DNA of 55,155 nucleotides, taken from assembly GCA_002689995.1 (NCBI GenBank), contig NZIV01000081.1, positions 5,170 to 60,324 on the forward strand, written 5' to 3'. This DNA is from Fidelibacterota bacterium. GTDB taxonomy: Bacteria > Fidelibacterota > Marinisomatia > SCGC-AAA003-L08 > GCA-2689995. The translations under genes were made by a program, and so were the position numbers. Positions 16,919-26,046 of this stretch are shown here, one piece after another. Numbering within the stretch: the stretch's first letter is position 1; every line of letters begins with the position of its first letter. A model generated the notes under the pieces. The model made no database searches. It worked only from the letters and a program-made list of their open reading frames with translations, and was not told where the DNA came from.

Positions 16919-17172
16919 AAATTAATTTTCTCTTGATTTACTAATTCTCTTAAAGCAGGCTTAACATAAACGTTAGTTAAATCTAGTTTCGCAAATATTT
17001 GTGCAAAAAGTTTTAACTTTTGTTCAACTGGTTTATTTTTATTTAAAACTATATATTTATCTTCATTTATCAAACAAGAGTCTCCTGTAAATGAGCCTTT
17101 TCCATGAATAACTTTATATCCTAGCTTCATTGATAATGATTCAAATTCTTCAAATATTTTATTTTTATTCAT
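16915..17172 (-). CDS. Small conserved-looking protein of unknown function
   Basis: 85 residues, no signal peptide or membrane segment. The centre GKGSFTGDSCLINEDKYIVLNKNKPVEQKL, followed by LFAQIFAKLDLTNVYVKPALRE, looks like a compact conserved domain; I believe similar small proteins occur in Bacteroidetes/Chlorobi-type genomes but cannot give a function. It begins within the end of the guanylyltransferase gene (4-base overlap), so it is the distal gene of that operon. Confidence 0.65.
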   Translation of the reverse strand: MNKNKIFEEFESLSMKLGYKVIHGKGSFTGDSCLINEDKYIVLNKNKPVEQKLKLFAQIFAKLDLTNVYVKPALRELVNQEKINF

Positions 17173-18242
17173 AGAAAATCTACCATCCCAGATTCTTTTA
17201 ATTGTTTAACAATATCTTTAACTTTTTCGGCTTTATTAAGAGGCATAATAAGTGTAGCGTCATCCGTATTAACAACTACTAAATTATTAATATCAATAAC
17301 AGCTGTTAGTTTATTTTGACTATATATTATAGAATTTTGAGACTGATTTGAAATTACATTTCCCTGTAAGACCATTCCATTTTCATCTTTAGAAAGTACA
17401 TCATAAACTGATTTCCAAGTACCCATATCATTCCAAGTGAAATCAGCCTCGATAGAAAAAACGTTTTTAGATTTTTCCATAATACCATAATCTATACTTT
17501 CTGATTTAATTATTTCCCACTCTCGCTTTAAAGCAATATCATATTTACCAACTTTAAGTGAATCATATATTACATCTAGCGATTCATGAAGTTCGGGCAT
17601 AAAAGTTTTCATTTCTAACAAAATAGTCTCGGCCTTCCAAATGAATATTCCTGAGTTCCATAAAAAATCACCACTTTTTATAAACCTTTTAGCACTTTCA
17701 ACTGGAGGTTTTTCTGCAAATGTTTTTACTTTATTTATTCCATTATCAGTTGCATGCTTTGTGTCAATCTGAATATAACCATAACCAGTTGAGGGATATG
17801 TAGGTTTTATTCCCATAGTGATTAAAGCTGAACTATTAATAACAAAATTAATTCCATTTTCAACTATTTCACAAAATTTTTTAGTTTCCGTAATAAGATG
17901 ATCAGCAGGATGAACACACATTACGGCATTGACATCTCTATTATAGACATGAATTGCTGCTAGACCTATCGCCGGAGCTGTATTTTTACCACTGGGCTCT
18001 ATAATAAAATTTTCGTTAGGAATTTCGGGTAATTCTAGTTTCATTAAAGTACATAATTTTTCTGATGCTACAATTAAAATATTTGATGTATTAGATATAG
18101 ATTTTAATCTATTAACAGTTAATCTAATCATTGATTCATTACCAAATATTTTCAATAATTGTTTTGGATATATTTTTCGACTGCGAGGCCAAAATCTTGA
18201 TCCAAAACCTCCTGCTATTATGATATGATAGTTATTCTTCAT
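17169..18242 (-). CDS. manC: Mannose-1-phosphate guanylyltransferase
   Basis: 357 residues, the short form without a C-terminal phosphomannose isomerase domain. The nucleotidyltransferase signature GGFGSRFWPRSRKIYPKQ is at residues 11-28; other family segments are PSGKNTAPAIGLAA, MCVHPADHLI (metal-binding Asp), GYGYI, FAEKP and SGIFIWKAETIL, and ADFTWNDMGTW. It makes GDP-mannose from mannose-1-phosphate and GTP, for LPS or exopolysaccharide. The gene overlaps the upstream Ig-like lipoprotein by 11 bases and the downstream orphan by 4. The symbol is given by function; other GDP-sugar guanylyltransferases of this family are a minor alternative. Confidence 0.92.
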   Translation of the reverse strand: MKNNYHIIIAGGFGSRFWPRSRKIYPKQLLKIFGNESMIRLTVNRLKSISNTSNILIVASEKLCTLMKLELPEIPNENFIIEPSGKNTAPAIGLAAIHVYNRDVNAVMCVHPADHLITETKKFCEIVENGINFVINSSALITMGIKPTYPSTGYGYIQIDTKHATDNGINKVKTFAEKPPVESAKRFIKSGDFLWNSGIFIWKAETILLEMKTFMPELHESLDVIYDSLKVGKYDIALKREWEIIKSESIDYGIMEKSKNVFSIEADFTWNDMGTWKSVYDVLSKDENGMVLQGNVISNQSQNSIIYSQNKLTAVIDINNLVVVNTDDATLIMPLNKAEKVKDIVKQLKESGMVDFL

Positions 18243-19800
18243 TAAAATTTATTTCAATTCCTTCAATTTCCCACCTAGCTCTAATATCAATTTTTGACGG
18301 ATGTAATGCAAATTTAGCAGCACGTGAATATGGTTTGATATTTCCAGAATAATAAATATTTTCTCTAGTAGTATCATTTAATATTTCAAATGCTCTTATA
18401 AAATATTCACCAGGGTCTAGTTTTTTAAATAAAAAAATATTATCTTCTGACTTGGTATAATATTTAATTCCTGAATCATTATTCTTTGCTTCTACCATAA
18501 CTACTGAATTTATATTATTAATTTTACCCGATAATTGACCAAAAGAATTATTTATAGTTGGTTGAGATGTGATACTTTGATTAATAATAATAGTCTCTAA
18601 TGAGTCATTAAAGACATTGCTTGAATAGTCTAGAATCGAATTAGGCTTTATGTGTAGTTGATTTGAATTTATTTTATGATTGGTCCTAATATTAAAAGGA
18701 GTTTCTTGAAGAAAATAAATGGGAACCATAGAAGAATCTACATCATAATAGTAGGCTATATTATTAATATTTTTATTCATTAATATAGGTTCATCAAAGT
18801 TTAAATGATATTCATTGTTATTATATTCATGTAAAATAAGAGTAGGTGCAATGGTATCATTAAATATCGAATTTAATAATTTAAATCCACTTGTAGTGTA
18901 TGTTGACAGTCTATTATTTAATATACTTTTTATTAAAATAGAGTCTGAACTAATTTTATTAATTTTTAGATGTTTTGGATAAATAGTATTCATGTCTGTA
19001 GAAAAATAAAATTTCTCAATCTCACCATTAGAGTAATTTAATTCTCCATAATTATTTCCAAGAAATTTCCCATTTGAAATATTTAATTTTACTAAAGCCT
19101 CATCTATATATAAATCTGCGTGAATTGAATCATTTTTAGTGATTTTTATAAATTCATCTGTGTTCATTCCATAAGTATGAAATCTAAAGGATTTATAAAT
19201 ATTATCTACATTTCCATCTGTAGCAATTATTATGTAATTGTTTTCATTAATATAATCAAAATTAAATTCACCATTTTTATTTGACTGTGTTTTATATATT
19301 AATTTTAATGAATCTTCAATAGGATAATTAAATAGACCAACATTATAAACTTTTTGGTTTATAATATTATGTAGTTTACCGGATAAATTATTAAAATATA
19401 AATTTGTTGTAGGGGAGTATACTATTTCAATTGCAGAATCTATACCATTATTTTGATAATCTCTAATATTTCGTTCAATTGATATACGGATATTTTTTTG
19501 TCTATCCCACGGTAAAACGGGGATTATTGTAATTATATTTCTTCTAATATTTAATTTGGTGTGATGTTTAGGTGTTATCCGAATAGATGCTTTTACTGAA
19601 TTTGGATCAACAGGCTCGGAAAAAGTTAAAACTATATTTTGATTTAAATTTAAATTTTTAGTTCCATTCGCTGGACTTATTGATAATAATTTAGGACCTT
19701 CTTTATCTATTTTTCCGCCACTAGCAGGACCAATTGCTGCACAATTATATAAAAATAATATTAAGAAAATAAAAAAAAGTACTAGAGGTCTTGTATTCAA
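18232..19800 (-). CDS. Lipoprotein with N-terminal bacterial Ig-like (SbsA-type) domain
   Basis: Lipobox LFLYNCAA puts the lipidated cysteine at residue 20, followed by GPASGGKIDKEGPKLL, a start common to Bacteroidetes-type Ig-like lipoproteins. Residues 34-130 form an SbsA-type Ig domain (LLSISPANGTKNLNLNQNIVLTFSEPV). The rest is beta-rich, with a stretch resembling carboxypeptidase-regulatory folds (GQLSGKINNINSVVMVEAKN and PGEYFIRAFE near 430-490). Likely outer-membrane or surface. Starts 3 bases after the stop of the giant secreted protein and overlaps manC, so the three are co-transcribed. No enzymatic motif. Confidence 0.8.
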   Translation of the reverse strand: MNTRPLVLFFIFLILFLYNCAAIGPASGGKIDKEGPKLLSISPANGTKNLNLNQNIVLTFSEPVDPNSVKASIRITPKHHTKLNIRRNIITIIPVLPWDRQKNIRISIERNIRDYQNNGIDSAIEIVYSPTTNLYFNNLSGKLHNIINQKVYNVGLFNYPIEDSLKLIYKTQSNKNGEFNFDYINENNYIIIATDGNVDNIYKSFRFHTYGMNTDEFIKITKNDSIHADLYIDEALVKLNISNGKFLGNNYGELNYSNGEIEKFYFSTDMNTIYPKHLKINKISSDSILIKSILNNRLSTYTTSGFKLLNSIFNDTIAPTLILHEYNNNEYHLNFDEPILMNKNINNIAYYYDVDSSMVPIYFLQETPFNIRTNHKINSNQLHIKPNSILDYSSNVFNDSLETIIINQSITSQPTINNSFGQLSGKINNINSVVMVEAKNNDSGIKYYTKSEDNIFLFKKLDPGEYFIRAFEILNDTTRENIYYSGNIKPYSRAAKFALHPSKIDIRARWEIEGIEINFNEE

Positions 19801-19803
19801 AAA

Positions 19804-22800
19804 TTATTTATATGAATTAGTATGGATACTATTAATTATTTTAGGATTATCAAATTCTAAGTTTATCTGTCCAGTAAATTTGGTATTAAATAATGAATAT
19901 GCAACAATCTTGTCACTATAATTAATAAATTTCCAATCTTGTGTTAAATTATGGTTAATGATTTTTGTTTCATGATTTAGATTAATTTCAAAACTATAGA
20001 TTTCATCAACATTAAATATTATTGAATTTTCATCAAAAATATAATCTTGTATAATACTAACATTATTAGAAGGGCAAATAATATCATTTTGGATAAAATA
20101 AACTAGACATCCTAAATCTTGAACATCAATTATTCCATCAAAATTCAAGTTACTAGCCCATAATTCATATTCTGTTGGATTAAGTAAGAAATCATCTGTA
20201 CAAGAAAAGGATTGATTACACGCTATTGATTGTGCCATTGTTAAATCTAGTATATCAACTAAACTTGAATCATCAATTGTACCATTAAGATTACCTTGAC
20301 CATTTAAATATATATCTTGAAAGCTAACATTACCAATATTACCATATGATGTTATTTGAACTGGGGATAATTCGGACTGATTTCCATGTACATCATATGC
20401 TCCAATTTGATACTGTAATAATTGTCCAAAATTAAACCCGCCAGGGATAGTATAGTTATGATCTATAAATGAATGGGTATTAGACAGGTCTATTTGACTA
20501 CCATTTCTATAAATAACATAATGACTAAAGTCATTTTCAAGATTAGGATTCCATTCTAAAATTATTTCATCAGTAGCAAATCCTTCTTCATTGATAGCTA
20601 TTCTTGTTGTCAGTCCAGATGGCGTTAGTGGTTCAATATCATCCGTTGAATATCCATATTCAGGAAAATTACTAAAAGCAGATGAATCTAAATATCCTCT
20701 ATAATATACTTTAAAATAGTGGTAATTAGGATTATTTGGAATAAAGTTAGCTAAGGTAGGTGAAATAAAATAATAGCTATCTTCACCGGTTCCAGGGAAG
20801 GAACCAACATAATCCCATGTATCACTTTGGAAATTTCTAAAAACTTGATATAACGAATCTACAGTACCATTGTCAGAGTATGATCTTTGAACTTTTAATT
20901 TAACGTAACCACCCTGATCCCCTGGCACGTCATTAATTTCTCTTATTACAGGTAATTCGCCGATTTGCGGATTTGTTTCATCGCACTCAATCCTAGAATT
21001 TCCATTTATATTTCCATTTATATTTCCATTGTCTGGATCTAACATTCCATTCATTGTAGTTAATTTACCCTGACTAGCCATTATGAAATAACAATGTTCT
21101 TCTTGATAATCTAATCCTACATCGCTGTACTGTGTATTAGTTGTTATGACTAATGGAGTGAAGCATTGAGCCTCCCAAATACCATTATTTGATATACAGT
21201 TTTCTTCAGTTAAAAAAGATGAATTATCTCTATAAACTGTGTATTCCACATCATAGGGTTCCATACAATCTCCATATATACCATCTTGTTCTACATCTGC
21301 ACTGCAAGGTAAATATTCAATTGGATTAGTACTACAATTAGGAATATCATTACTATTATTATCACAATAGTTTTCAAAATTTGACCAATCACAGACTTCA
21401 TTTCCACATGATAAACAATCATCACTACACCATGTCCAGTTTTCGAATTGCTGTGGATGAGGTGCTCCATCTGTATATCCGCATTGCAATACACCATTTA
21501 CAAGTTGACAGTAATTTTCATCTTGGCATATACCATCACCACAATTTTGTTCAGGAATACAATCTCCTTGGTAGGATGAGCCTAAAAAAATCTCTGTTAA
21601 ACCTGTACTACATGTAAAAGGGTATCCATCTGGAACTATTTGACCAAAATATTCTGAATCTTCATTAGTATCTAGTGAAGGAGAATTTTCATCACTTCCT
21701 GATTCTTCAAACGGTTCTTGACAAATTCCATCACCACATGAAAAAATAGATGCCAAACCAAAACCTACTTGCCAAACAGAGGTATCAAATCTAACATTAG
21801 CTTTTTCATAAATAGTATTATTTGTTAAACTATTTTTAAGTACATATAAGGAATCAGATTCTGATTGAATAGTTAATGTATGTGTAACATATAACTCTTT
21901 TCCTACTAAAGATTCAGGATCATATGTTGCATCCATTTTAAATAAGGTTGTTCCTTCTTGAAGTATTTCACTATCAATATAATCACCTGAAAATGATTGT
22001 AAAGTTGCACTACCATTTGTTTCTGTATATGCAGAAAAGTCTAAGTCATCATCATCTAAAACTCCTATAGATGGTTGACCAAATTGAATACAATTTTGAT
22101 TTCCACCAAAGCAATCATCTTCATTTTCTGATAAATCATTTAAATTTGGAAATTCTTGAAAAACACTTAAGGTATCATAAATATCATAAATATCTAGATT
22201 TATTCTTGCAAAGTAAATATCTACGTCAGCTTGTAAACTTAGATAAAAACTCACAGTACCCTGACCATCATCTTCAATTTGATCGATAGATATTTTTGCA
22301 TCTAAGTTATTTATATTTTCGCGAATAGTATTATTATTCGACGAAGTATGAAATACATCATTATCTAAATTCATATCACAGTCATAAATGTAAGGATTAC
22401 ATAGGTTTACTGGATCCCAATTCAGACCAATTTGTAAATTTGATGCTTGGGCAACTAAGTTAGTCGGTCCATCGAAGTAAGGGAAACATGCTGAAAAGTT
22501 CCCACCACAAATTCCACATTCATCTACACCTCCATTAGGACCAAGATAATCAAAACAATTGTCTCCTGATGGTTGATAAGGATTATATCCTAATATACCA
22601 TCACAATTATCCAATGAATAAGGATCATTTGGACCACAAGTGTTGTTGCAGTCTAGAGTTTCATTATAGTTTATTGTTGTCATACCACCCGAACAAACAC
22701 CACAATCATCTTTTTCGGCTGAACCAAAACATTGTCCATTACAATCAAAGTTACTTCCTGGATCAGTATGAGGAGTAAAACATATTGGGTAATTATCAGG

Positions 22801-23865
22801 ACATATGCACAAGCCATCTTCATTAACTGGTAGATCGTCTCCATTTTCATTTGTACAATAATTTTGTCCATTGCATAATCCACATGCTCCGAAATTATTA
22901 GAAACACAATATACTAAATCATTTTCATCATCGCAGTTATCAACATAGTTTTCAATAGGGAAACACGATGGTATCACCATATCTGAATTACCCAATCCAT
23001 CACCATCAAGATCTTGACAATAGTTTATTTCAGAGCAAAGAGTTGTGGAACATGAATTATTTGAAGTTTCAGTCACTCCTGAATTATTATCGATAGCCTC
23101 AACTTGAAAGCAATATTCATTTAATGGATACATATTTATTCCTTCAAATGAATTATCTACTAATAAATTATTTTCTGAAACTTCAGTAAATAATAATGTT
23201 GGATCAATTCTAGAAACTTTATAATTTATATCTAGTTCACACTCATCAGGACAAATACTATAATTCTCGTTTACTGTACAAATATTATCGCCACATTCAT
23301 CATCTGCAAGACCGCTTCCTACTTCCCAAATTACATTTTTCCATCTGATTGCTAATTGATTAGTAAAACTATTTGCAAATATTGATTCGTCATAATTTAA
23401 TCTAAAACTTGTTTCATCACTTTGATCAAAATCATAATTAGCAGTTAATTGAAAAAAAATCCCTGAAGTAGATGGAATGACACTACCATTATTACTGCCT
23501 ATAATTGAAAAATTACCAAATTCGTTGTTTATTGCTTCTACTGACCATCCAAAATTCTGTGTTAATCCGCTTGATATATTGAAGTTAGATAAGTATATAT
23601 CAGAAAGAATAGATAATTCAAACTGAGAAAATTGGACAGAATTCTCTATATAAAAATTCATTATTATAGTTTGATTATTAATATCCTGAATATCTGAAAT
23701 ATATATAATTGCATCAAAATAAGAATCTGAAGGATCCCATACATTCCAATTAAGTTGAATTTGATTATGACTTAAAGATTCAGATTCTAAATTTACTGGA
23801 GTGTCTTGGCTAAATAGTAAATAACACAAAGTATAAAAGATTAATAAATATTTTAAAGATCTCAT
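19804..23865 (-). CDS. Giant secreted Cys-rich protein with FN3-like domains and C-terminal dockerin-type repeats
   Basis: 1353 residues with a signal peptide ending LLFSQ. Fibronectin-III-like segments recur (ESLSHNQIQLNWN near 28; NLVAQASNLQIGLNWDP near 465; LTTRIAINEEG...ILEWNP near 1090). Between them are cysteine-rich blocks of two kinds: ECGICGG/DDCGVCSG, and CGDGIC/CGDNIC followed by CPDEC or WCSDDC, which may bind metal or form disulfides. A short run GNINGNINGN near 955 reflects a 12-base DNA repeat at about 20999-21030. A dockerin-like pair of segments (about 1205-1270, NLNGTIDDSSLVDILDL and NLNFDGIIDVQDL) sits before a final beta domain. Probably displayed on or released from the surface; function unknown. 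First gene of a minus-strand operon. Confidence 0.8.
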   Translation of the reverse strand: MRSLKYLLIFYTLCYLLFSQDTPVNLESESLSHNQIQLNWNVWDPSDSYFDAIIYISDIQDINNQTIIMNFYIENSVQFSQFELSILSDIYLSNFNISSGLTQNFGWSVEAINNEFGNFSIIGSNNGSVIPSTSGIFFQLTANYDFDQSDETSFRLNYDESIFANSFTNQLAIRWKNVIWEVGSGLADDECGDNICTVNENYSICPDECELDINYKVSRIDPTLLFTEVSENNLLVDNSFEGINMYPLNEYCFQVEAIDNNSGVTETSNNSCSTTLCSEINYCQDLDGDGLGNSDMVIPSCFPIENYVDNCDDENDLVYCVSNNFGACGLCNGQNYCTNENGDDLPVNEDGLCICPDNYPICFTPHTDPGSNFDCNGQCFGSAEKDDCGVCSGGMTTINYNETLDCNNTCGPNDPYSLDNCDGILGYNPYQPSGDNCFDYLGPNGGVDECGICGGNFSACFPYFDGPTNLVAQASNLQIGLNWDPVNLCNPYIYDCDMNLDNDVFHTSSNNNTIRENINNLDAKISIDQIEDDGQGTVSFYLSLQADVDIYFARINLDIYDIYDTLSVFQEFPNLNDLSENEDDCFGGNQNCIQFGQPSIGVLDDDDLDFSAYTETNGSATLQSFSGDYIDSEILQEGTTLFKMDATYDPESLVGKELYVTHTLTIQSESDSLYVLKNSLTNNTIYEKANVRFDTSVWQVGFGLASIFSCGDGICQEPFEESGSDENSPSLDTNEDSEYFGQIVPDGYPFTCSTGLTEIFLGSSYQGDCIPEQNCGDGICQDENYCQLVNGVLQCGYTDGAPHPQQFENWTWCSDDCLSCGNEVCDWSNFENYCDNNSNDIPNCSTNPIEYLPCSADVEQDGIYGDCMEPYDVEYTVYRDNSSFLTEENCISNNGIWEAQCFTPLVITTNTQYSDVGLDYQEEHCYFIMASQGKLTTMNGMLDPDNGNINGNINGNSRIECDETNPQIGELPVIREINDVPGDQGGYVKLKVQRSYSDNGTVDSLYQVFRNFQSDTWDYVGSFPGTGEDSYYFISPTLANFIPNNPNYHYFKVYYRGYLDSSAFSNFPEYGYSTDDIEPLTPSGLTTRIAINEEGFATDEIILEWNPNLENDFSHYVIYRNGSQIDLSNTHSFIDHNYTIPGGFNFGQLLQYQIGAYDVHGNQSELSPVQITSYGNIGNVSFQDIYLNGQGNLNGTIDDSSLVDILDLTMAQSIACNQSFSCTDDFLLNPTEYELWASNLNFDGIIDVQDLGCLVYFIQNDIICPSNNVSIIQDYIFDENSIIFNVDEIYSFEINLNHETKIINHNLTQDWKFINYSDKIVAYSLFNTKFTGQINLEFDNPKIINSIHTNSYK

Positions 23866-24107
23866 TAGTAACTTCCCAAAATGATTAAAACAGAATTATT
23901 GTCCCATAAAAAGGATAAATTTAGCATGTTTAGTAATTTAAAAAGAAATGAATCACATTTTATGAAATATATTAATTAATATATTATCATTAATTTACGA
24001 TTAAGTATTTTACTATAAATTGATTTCTTTAAAAATAAGTATATTATTTTTAATTAATTGAATCAATAATTCATCATTTGTAATAATTTAAAAAAGCAAT
24101 ATATTTA
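23866..24107. other. Divergent intergenic region
   Basis: 242 bases of over 80 percent AT between the minus-strand secreted protein and the plus-strand YqgE gene. It must hold promoters for both directions, but no pair of boxes stands out from the AT background and no hairpin or ORF of note is seen. Confidence 0.5.
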
Positions 24108-24653
24108 ATGAATTTTAAAAATCATTTTTTAATATCAATGCCTCATTTAGTCGATTCTTATTTTACTAAAAGTATAATCTATTTATGCGAACATGAAGCA
24201 CATGGTGCTATGGGCATAATTATAAATAAAAATATATCTAATGAAAAAAGTCAAATTATACTTACTCAAACAGGCTTAAACATTATTAAACCAAAACCAT
24301 CTATCTATTTTGGAGGACCAGTACAAATGAATAGAGGTTTAATACTACACAGTTGTGATTATACAAATAATGATTCAAAAGTTATTTCTAGTCATATATC
24401 AATTACTTCAAATGAACAAATATTAAATGACCTAGCAGTTGGGAAAGGACCAAATAAATTTAGATTTACATTTGGATTTACTGGATGGAGTGAGAATCAA
24501 CTAGAAAGAGAATTTGAAAATGGAGATTGGTTATTACTTCCAGCATCAAATAACTTTATTTTCGATACACCTGATAACGATAAATGGACAAAAGCTACAA
24601 ATTCATTTGGAATAGATATTTTAGATATAACTGGTAACACTGGAATTTCATAG
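24108..24653 (+). CDS. YqgE/AlgH family protein (UPF0301)
   Basis: 181 residues, normal length. Family signatures are plain: an opening HFLISMPHLVDSYFTKSIIYLCEHEAHGAMGIIINK, then IYFGGPVQMNRGLILHS, and near the end FTFGFTGWSENQLEREFENGDWLLLPAS. The biochemical role of the family is not settled; it was linked to alginate regulation in Pseudomonas. Start at ATG 24108, 2 bases separate it from the serine dehydratase gene, so the two are co-transcribed. Confidence 0.92.
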   Translation: MNFKNHFLISMPHLVDSYFTKSIIYLCEHEAHGAMGIIINKNISNEKSQIILTQTGLNIIKPKPSIYFGGPVQMNRGLILHSCDYTNNDSKVISSHISITSNEQILNDLAVGKGPNKFRFTFGFTGWSENQLEREFENGDWLLLPASNNFIFDTPDNDKWTKATNSFGIDILDITGNTGIS

Positions 24654-24655
24654 AG

Positions 24656-26017
24656 ATGAATTTTAGTATTTTTGATCTTTTTAAAATTGGAATTGGGCCT
24701 TCAAGCTCACATACTATGGGTCCAATGCTTGCAGTTTATAGGTTTATGAAAAATTGTAATTTAAATGGAGTATTAAAAAATATTAGCAGGTTAAAAATTT
24801 CTTTACATGGTTCTCTTGCATGGACTGGTAAGGGACATAGTACTGATTCTGCGATTTTACTTGGATTATCTGGCTATACACCTGAAAGTTTAAATCCTGA
24901 TCAAGTAAGTAAGATATTAAATTCTATTAATGATAAAAAATATATTAAAATTTTTTCTCATAAAATTAAATTTAACAAACAGAAAGATTTAGTTTTTGAT
25001 TATGATAACTTATTTGAATTTCATTCAAATGGTATTCAGATAATCGCATATGATAAAAGTAATAAAATAATTAAAAGAAAAGTTTATTTTTCAATTGGCG
25101 GTGGTTTTGTTATTGACCAAAATAAAATTAAAAAAGTTGAAAGTATAAATAAATTAATCCCATTCAAATTCAACTCGTGTGATGAATTATTAAGAATTAC
25201 TAAAAATAAAAAAATAACAATTTCTGAAATAGTAAAGCAAAATGAATCAACCATTAATCCTAAAATTAATATTTCACAACAGATTCATATAATTTGGAAT
25301 ACAATGAATAATTGTATTGAGAGGGGATTGACTATAAATTCAATTTTACCTGGGAAATTAAATGTTCAAAGAAGAGCACCAAACTTATATAAATCATTAT
25401 TAGAAGAAGGTGATGTTAATAATATTAATATAATGGATTGGGTTAATGTATGGGCTATCTCAGTAAACGAAGAAAATGCTAGTGGAGGTAAAATTGTTAC
25501 AGCACCAACAAATGGTGCTGCAGGAATAATACCCGCCGTAATCAAGTATTTTAATGTATTTATTGATAAAAATAATAAAAAATCTATTGAAGACTTTATT
25601 TTAACTGCAGGAGCAATAGGATTATTATATAAAAATAATGCATCTATTTCCGGAGCAGAAGTAGGATGTCAAGGTGAAGTCGGTGTTGCATGCTCAATGG
25701 CTGCAGGAGGTCTTACTGCAGCAATGGGTGGAACTCCTAAACAGATTGAAAATGCGGCTGAAATTGGAATGGAGCATAATTTAGGATTGACTTGTGATCC
25801 TATTGGAGGTTTAGTACAAATACCGTGTATTGAAAGAAATGCGATGGGAGCAGTTAAAGCAATTAATGCTGCTAGAATGGCTATAAAAGGATCAGGTGAC
25901 CATGTAGTATCTTTAGATCAAGTAATAAAAACAATGTTTGAAACTGGTAAAGATATGCAATCAAAGTATAAGGAGACTTCTCAAGGAGGCTTAGCTGTAA
26001 ATGTAGTTGAGTGTTGA
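24656..26017 (+). CDS. sdaA: L-serine ammonia-lyase (iron-sulfur, single chain)
   Basis: 453 residues carrying both beta and alpha domains. The beta domain starts FSIFDLFKIGIGPSSSHTMGPM, with the conserved SSSHT; the alpha domain has NASGGKIVTAPTNGAAGIIPAV, AEVGCQGEVGVACSMAAGG and LTCDPIGGLVQIPCIERNA, the cysteines of the last two serving the [4Fe-4S] cluster that binds serine. Deaminates serine to pyruvate and ammonia in the cytoplasm. The stop is TGA, showing that TGA is a normal terminator here. It converges on the minus-strand gene with a 29-base gap and no clear terminator. Confidence 0.95.
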   Translation: MNFSIFDLFKIGIGPSSSHTMGPMLAVYRFMKNCNLNGVLKNISRLKISLHGSLAWTGKGHSTDSAILLGLSGYTPESLNPDQVSKILNSINDKKYIKIFSHKIKFNKQKDLVFDYDNLFEFHSNGIQIIAYDKSNKIIKRKVYFSIGGGFVIDQNKIKKVESINKLIPFKFNSCDELLRITKNKKITISEIVKQNESTINPKINISQQIHIIWNTMNNCIERGLTINSILPGKLNVQRRAPNLYKSLLEEGDVNNINIMDWVNVWAISVNEENASGGKIVTAPTNGAAGIIPAVIKYFNVFIDKNNKKSIEDFILTAGAIGLLYKNNASISGAEVGCQGEVGVACSMAAGGLTAAMGGTPKQIENAAEIGMEHNLGLTCDPIGGLVQIPCIERNAMGAVKAINAARMAIKGSGDHVVSLDQVIKTMFETGKDMQSKYKETSQGGLAVNVVEC

Positions 26018-26046
26018 ATCTTTATATTTTAAGCTTATTGATTACA

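Noticed and set aside
20999-21030. Short 12-base tandem repeat
   Set aside because: Under three copies, within the coding frame, and simply encodes GNINGNING in a low-complexity linker.
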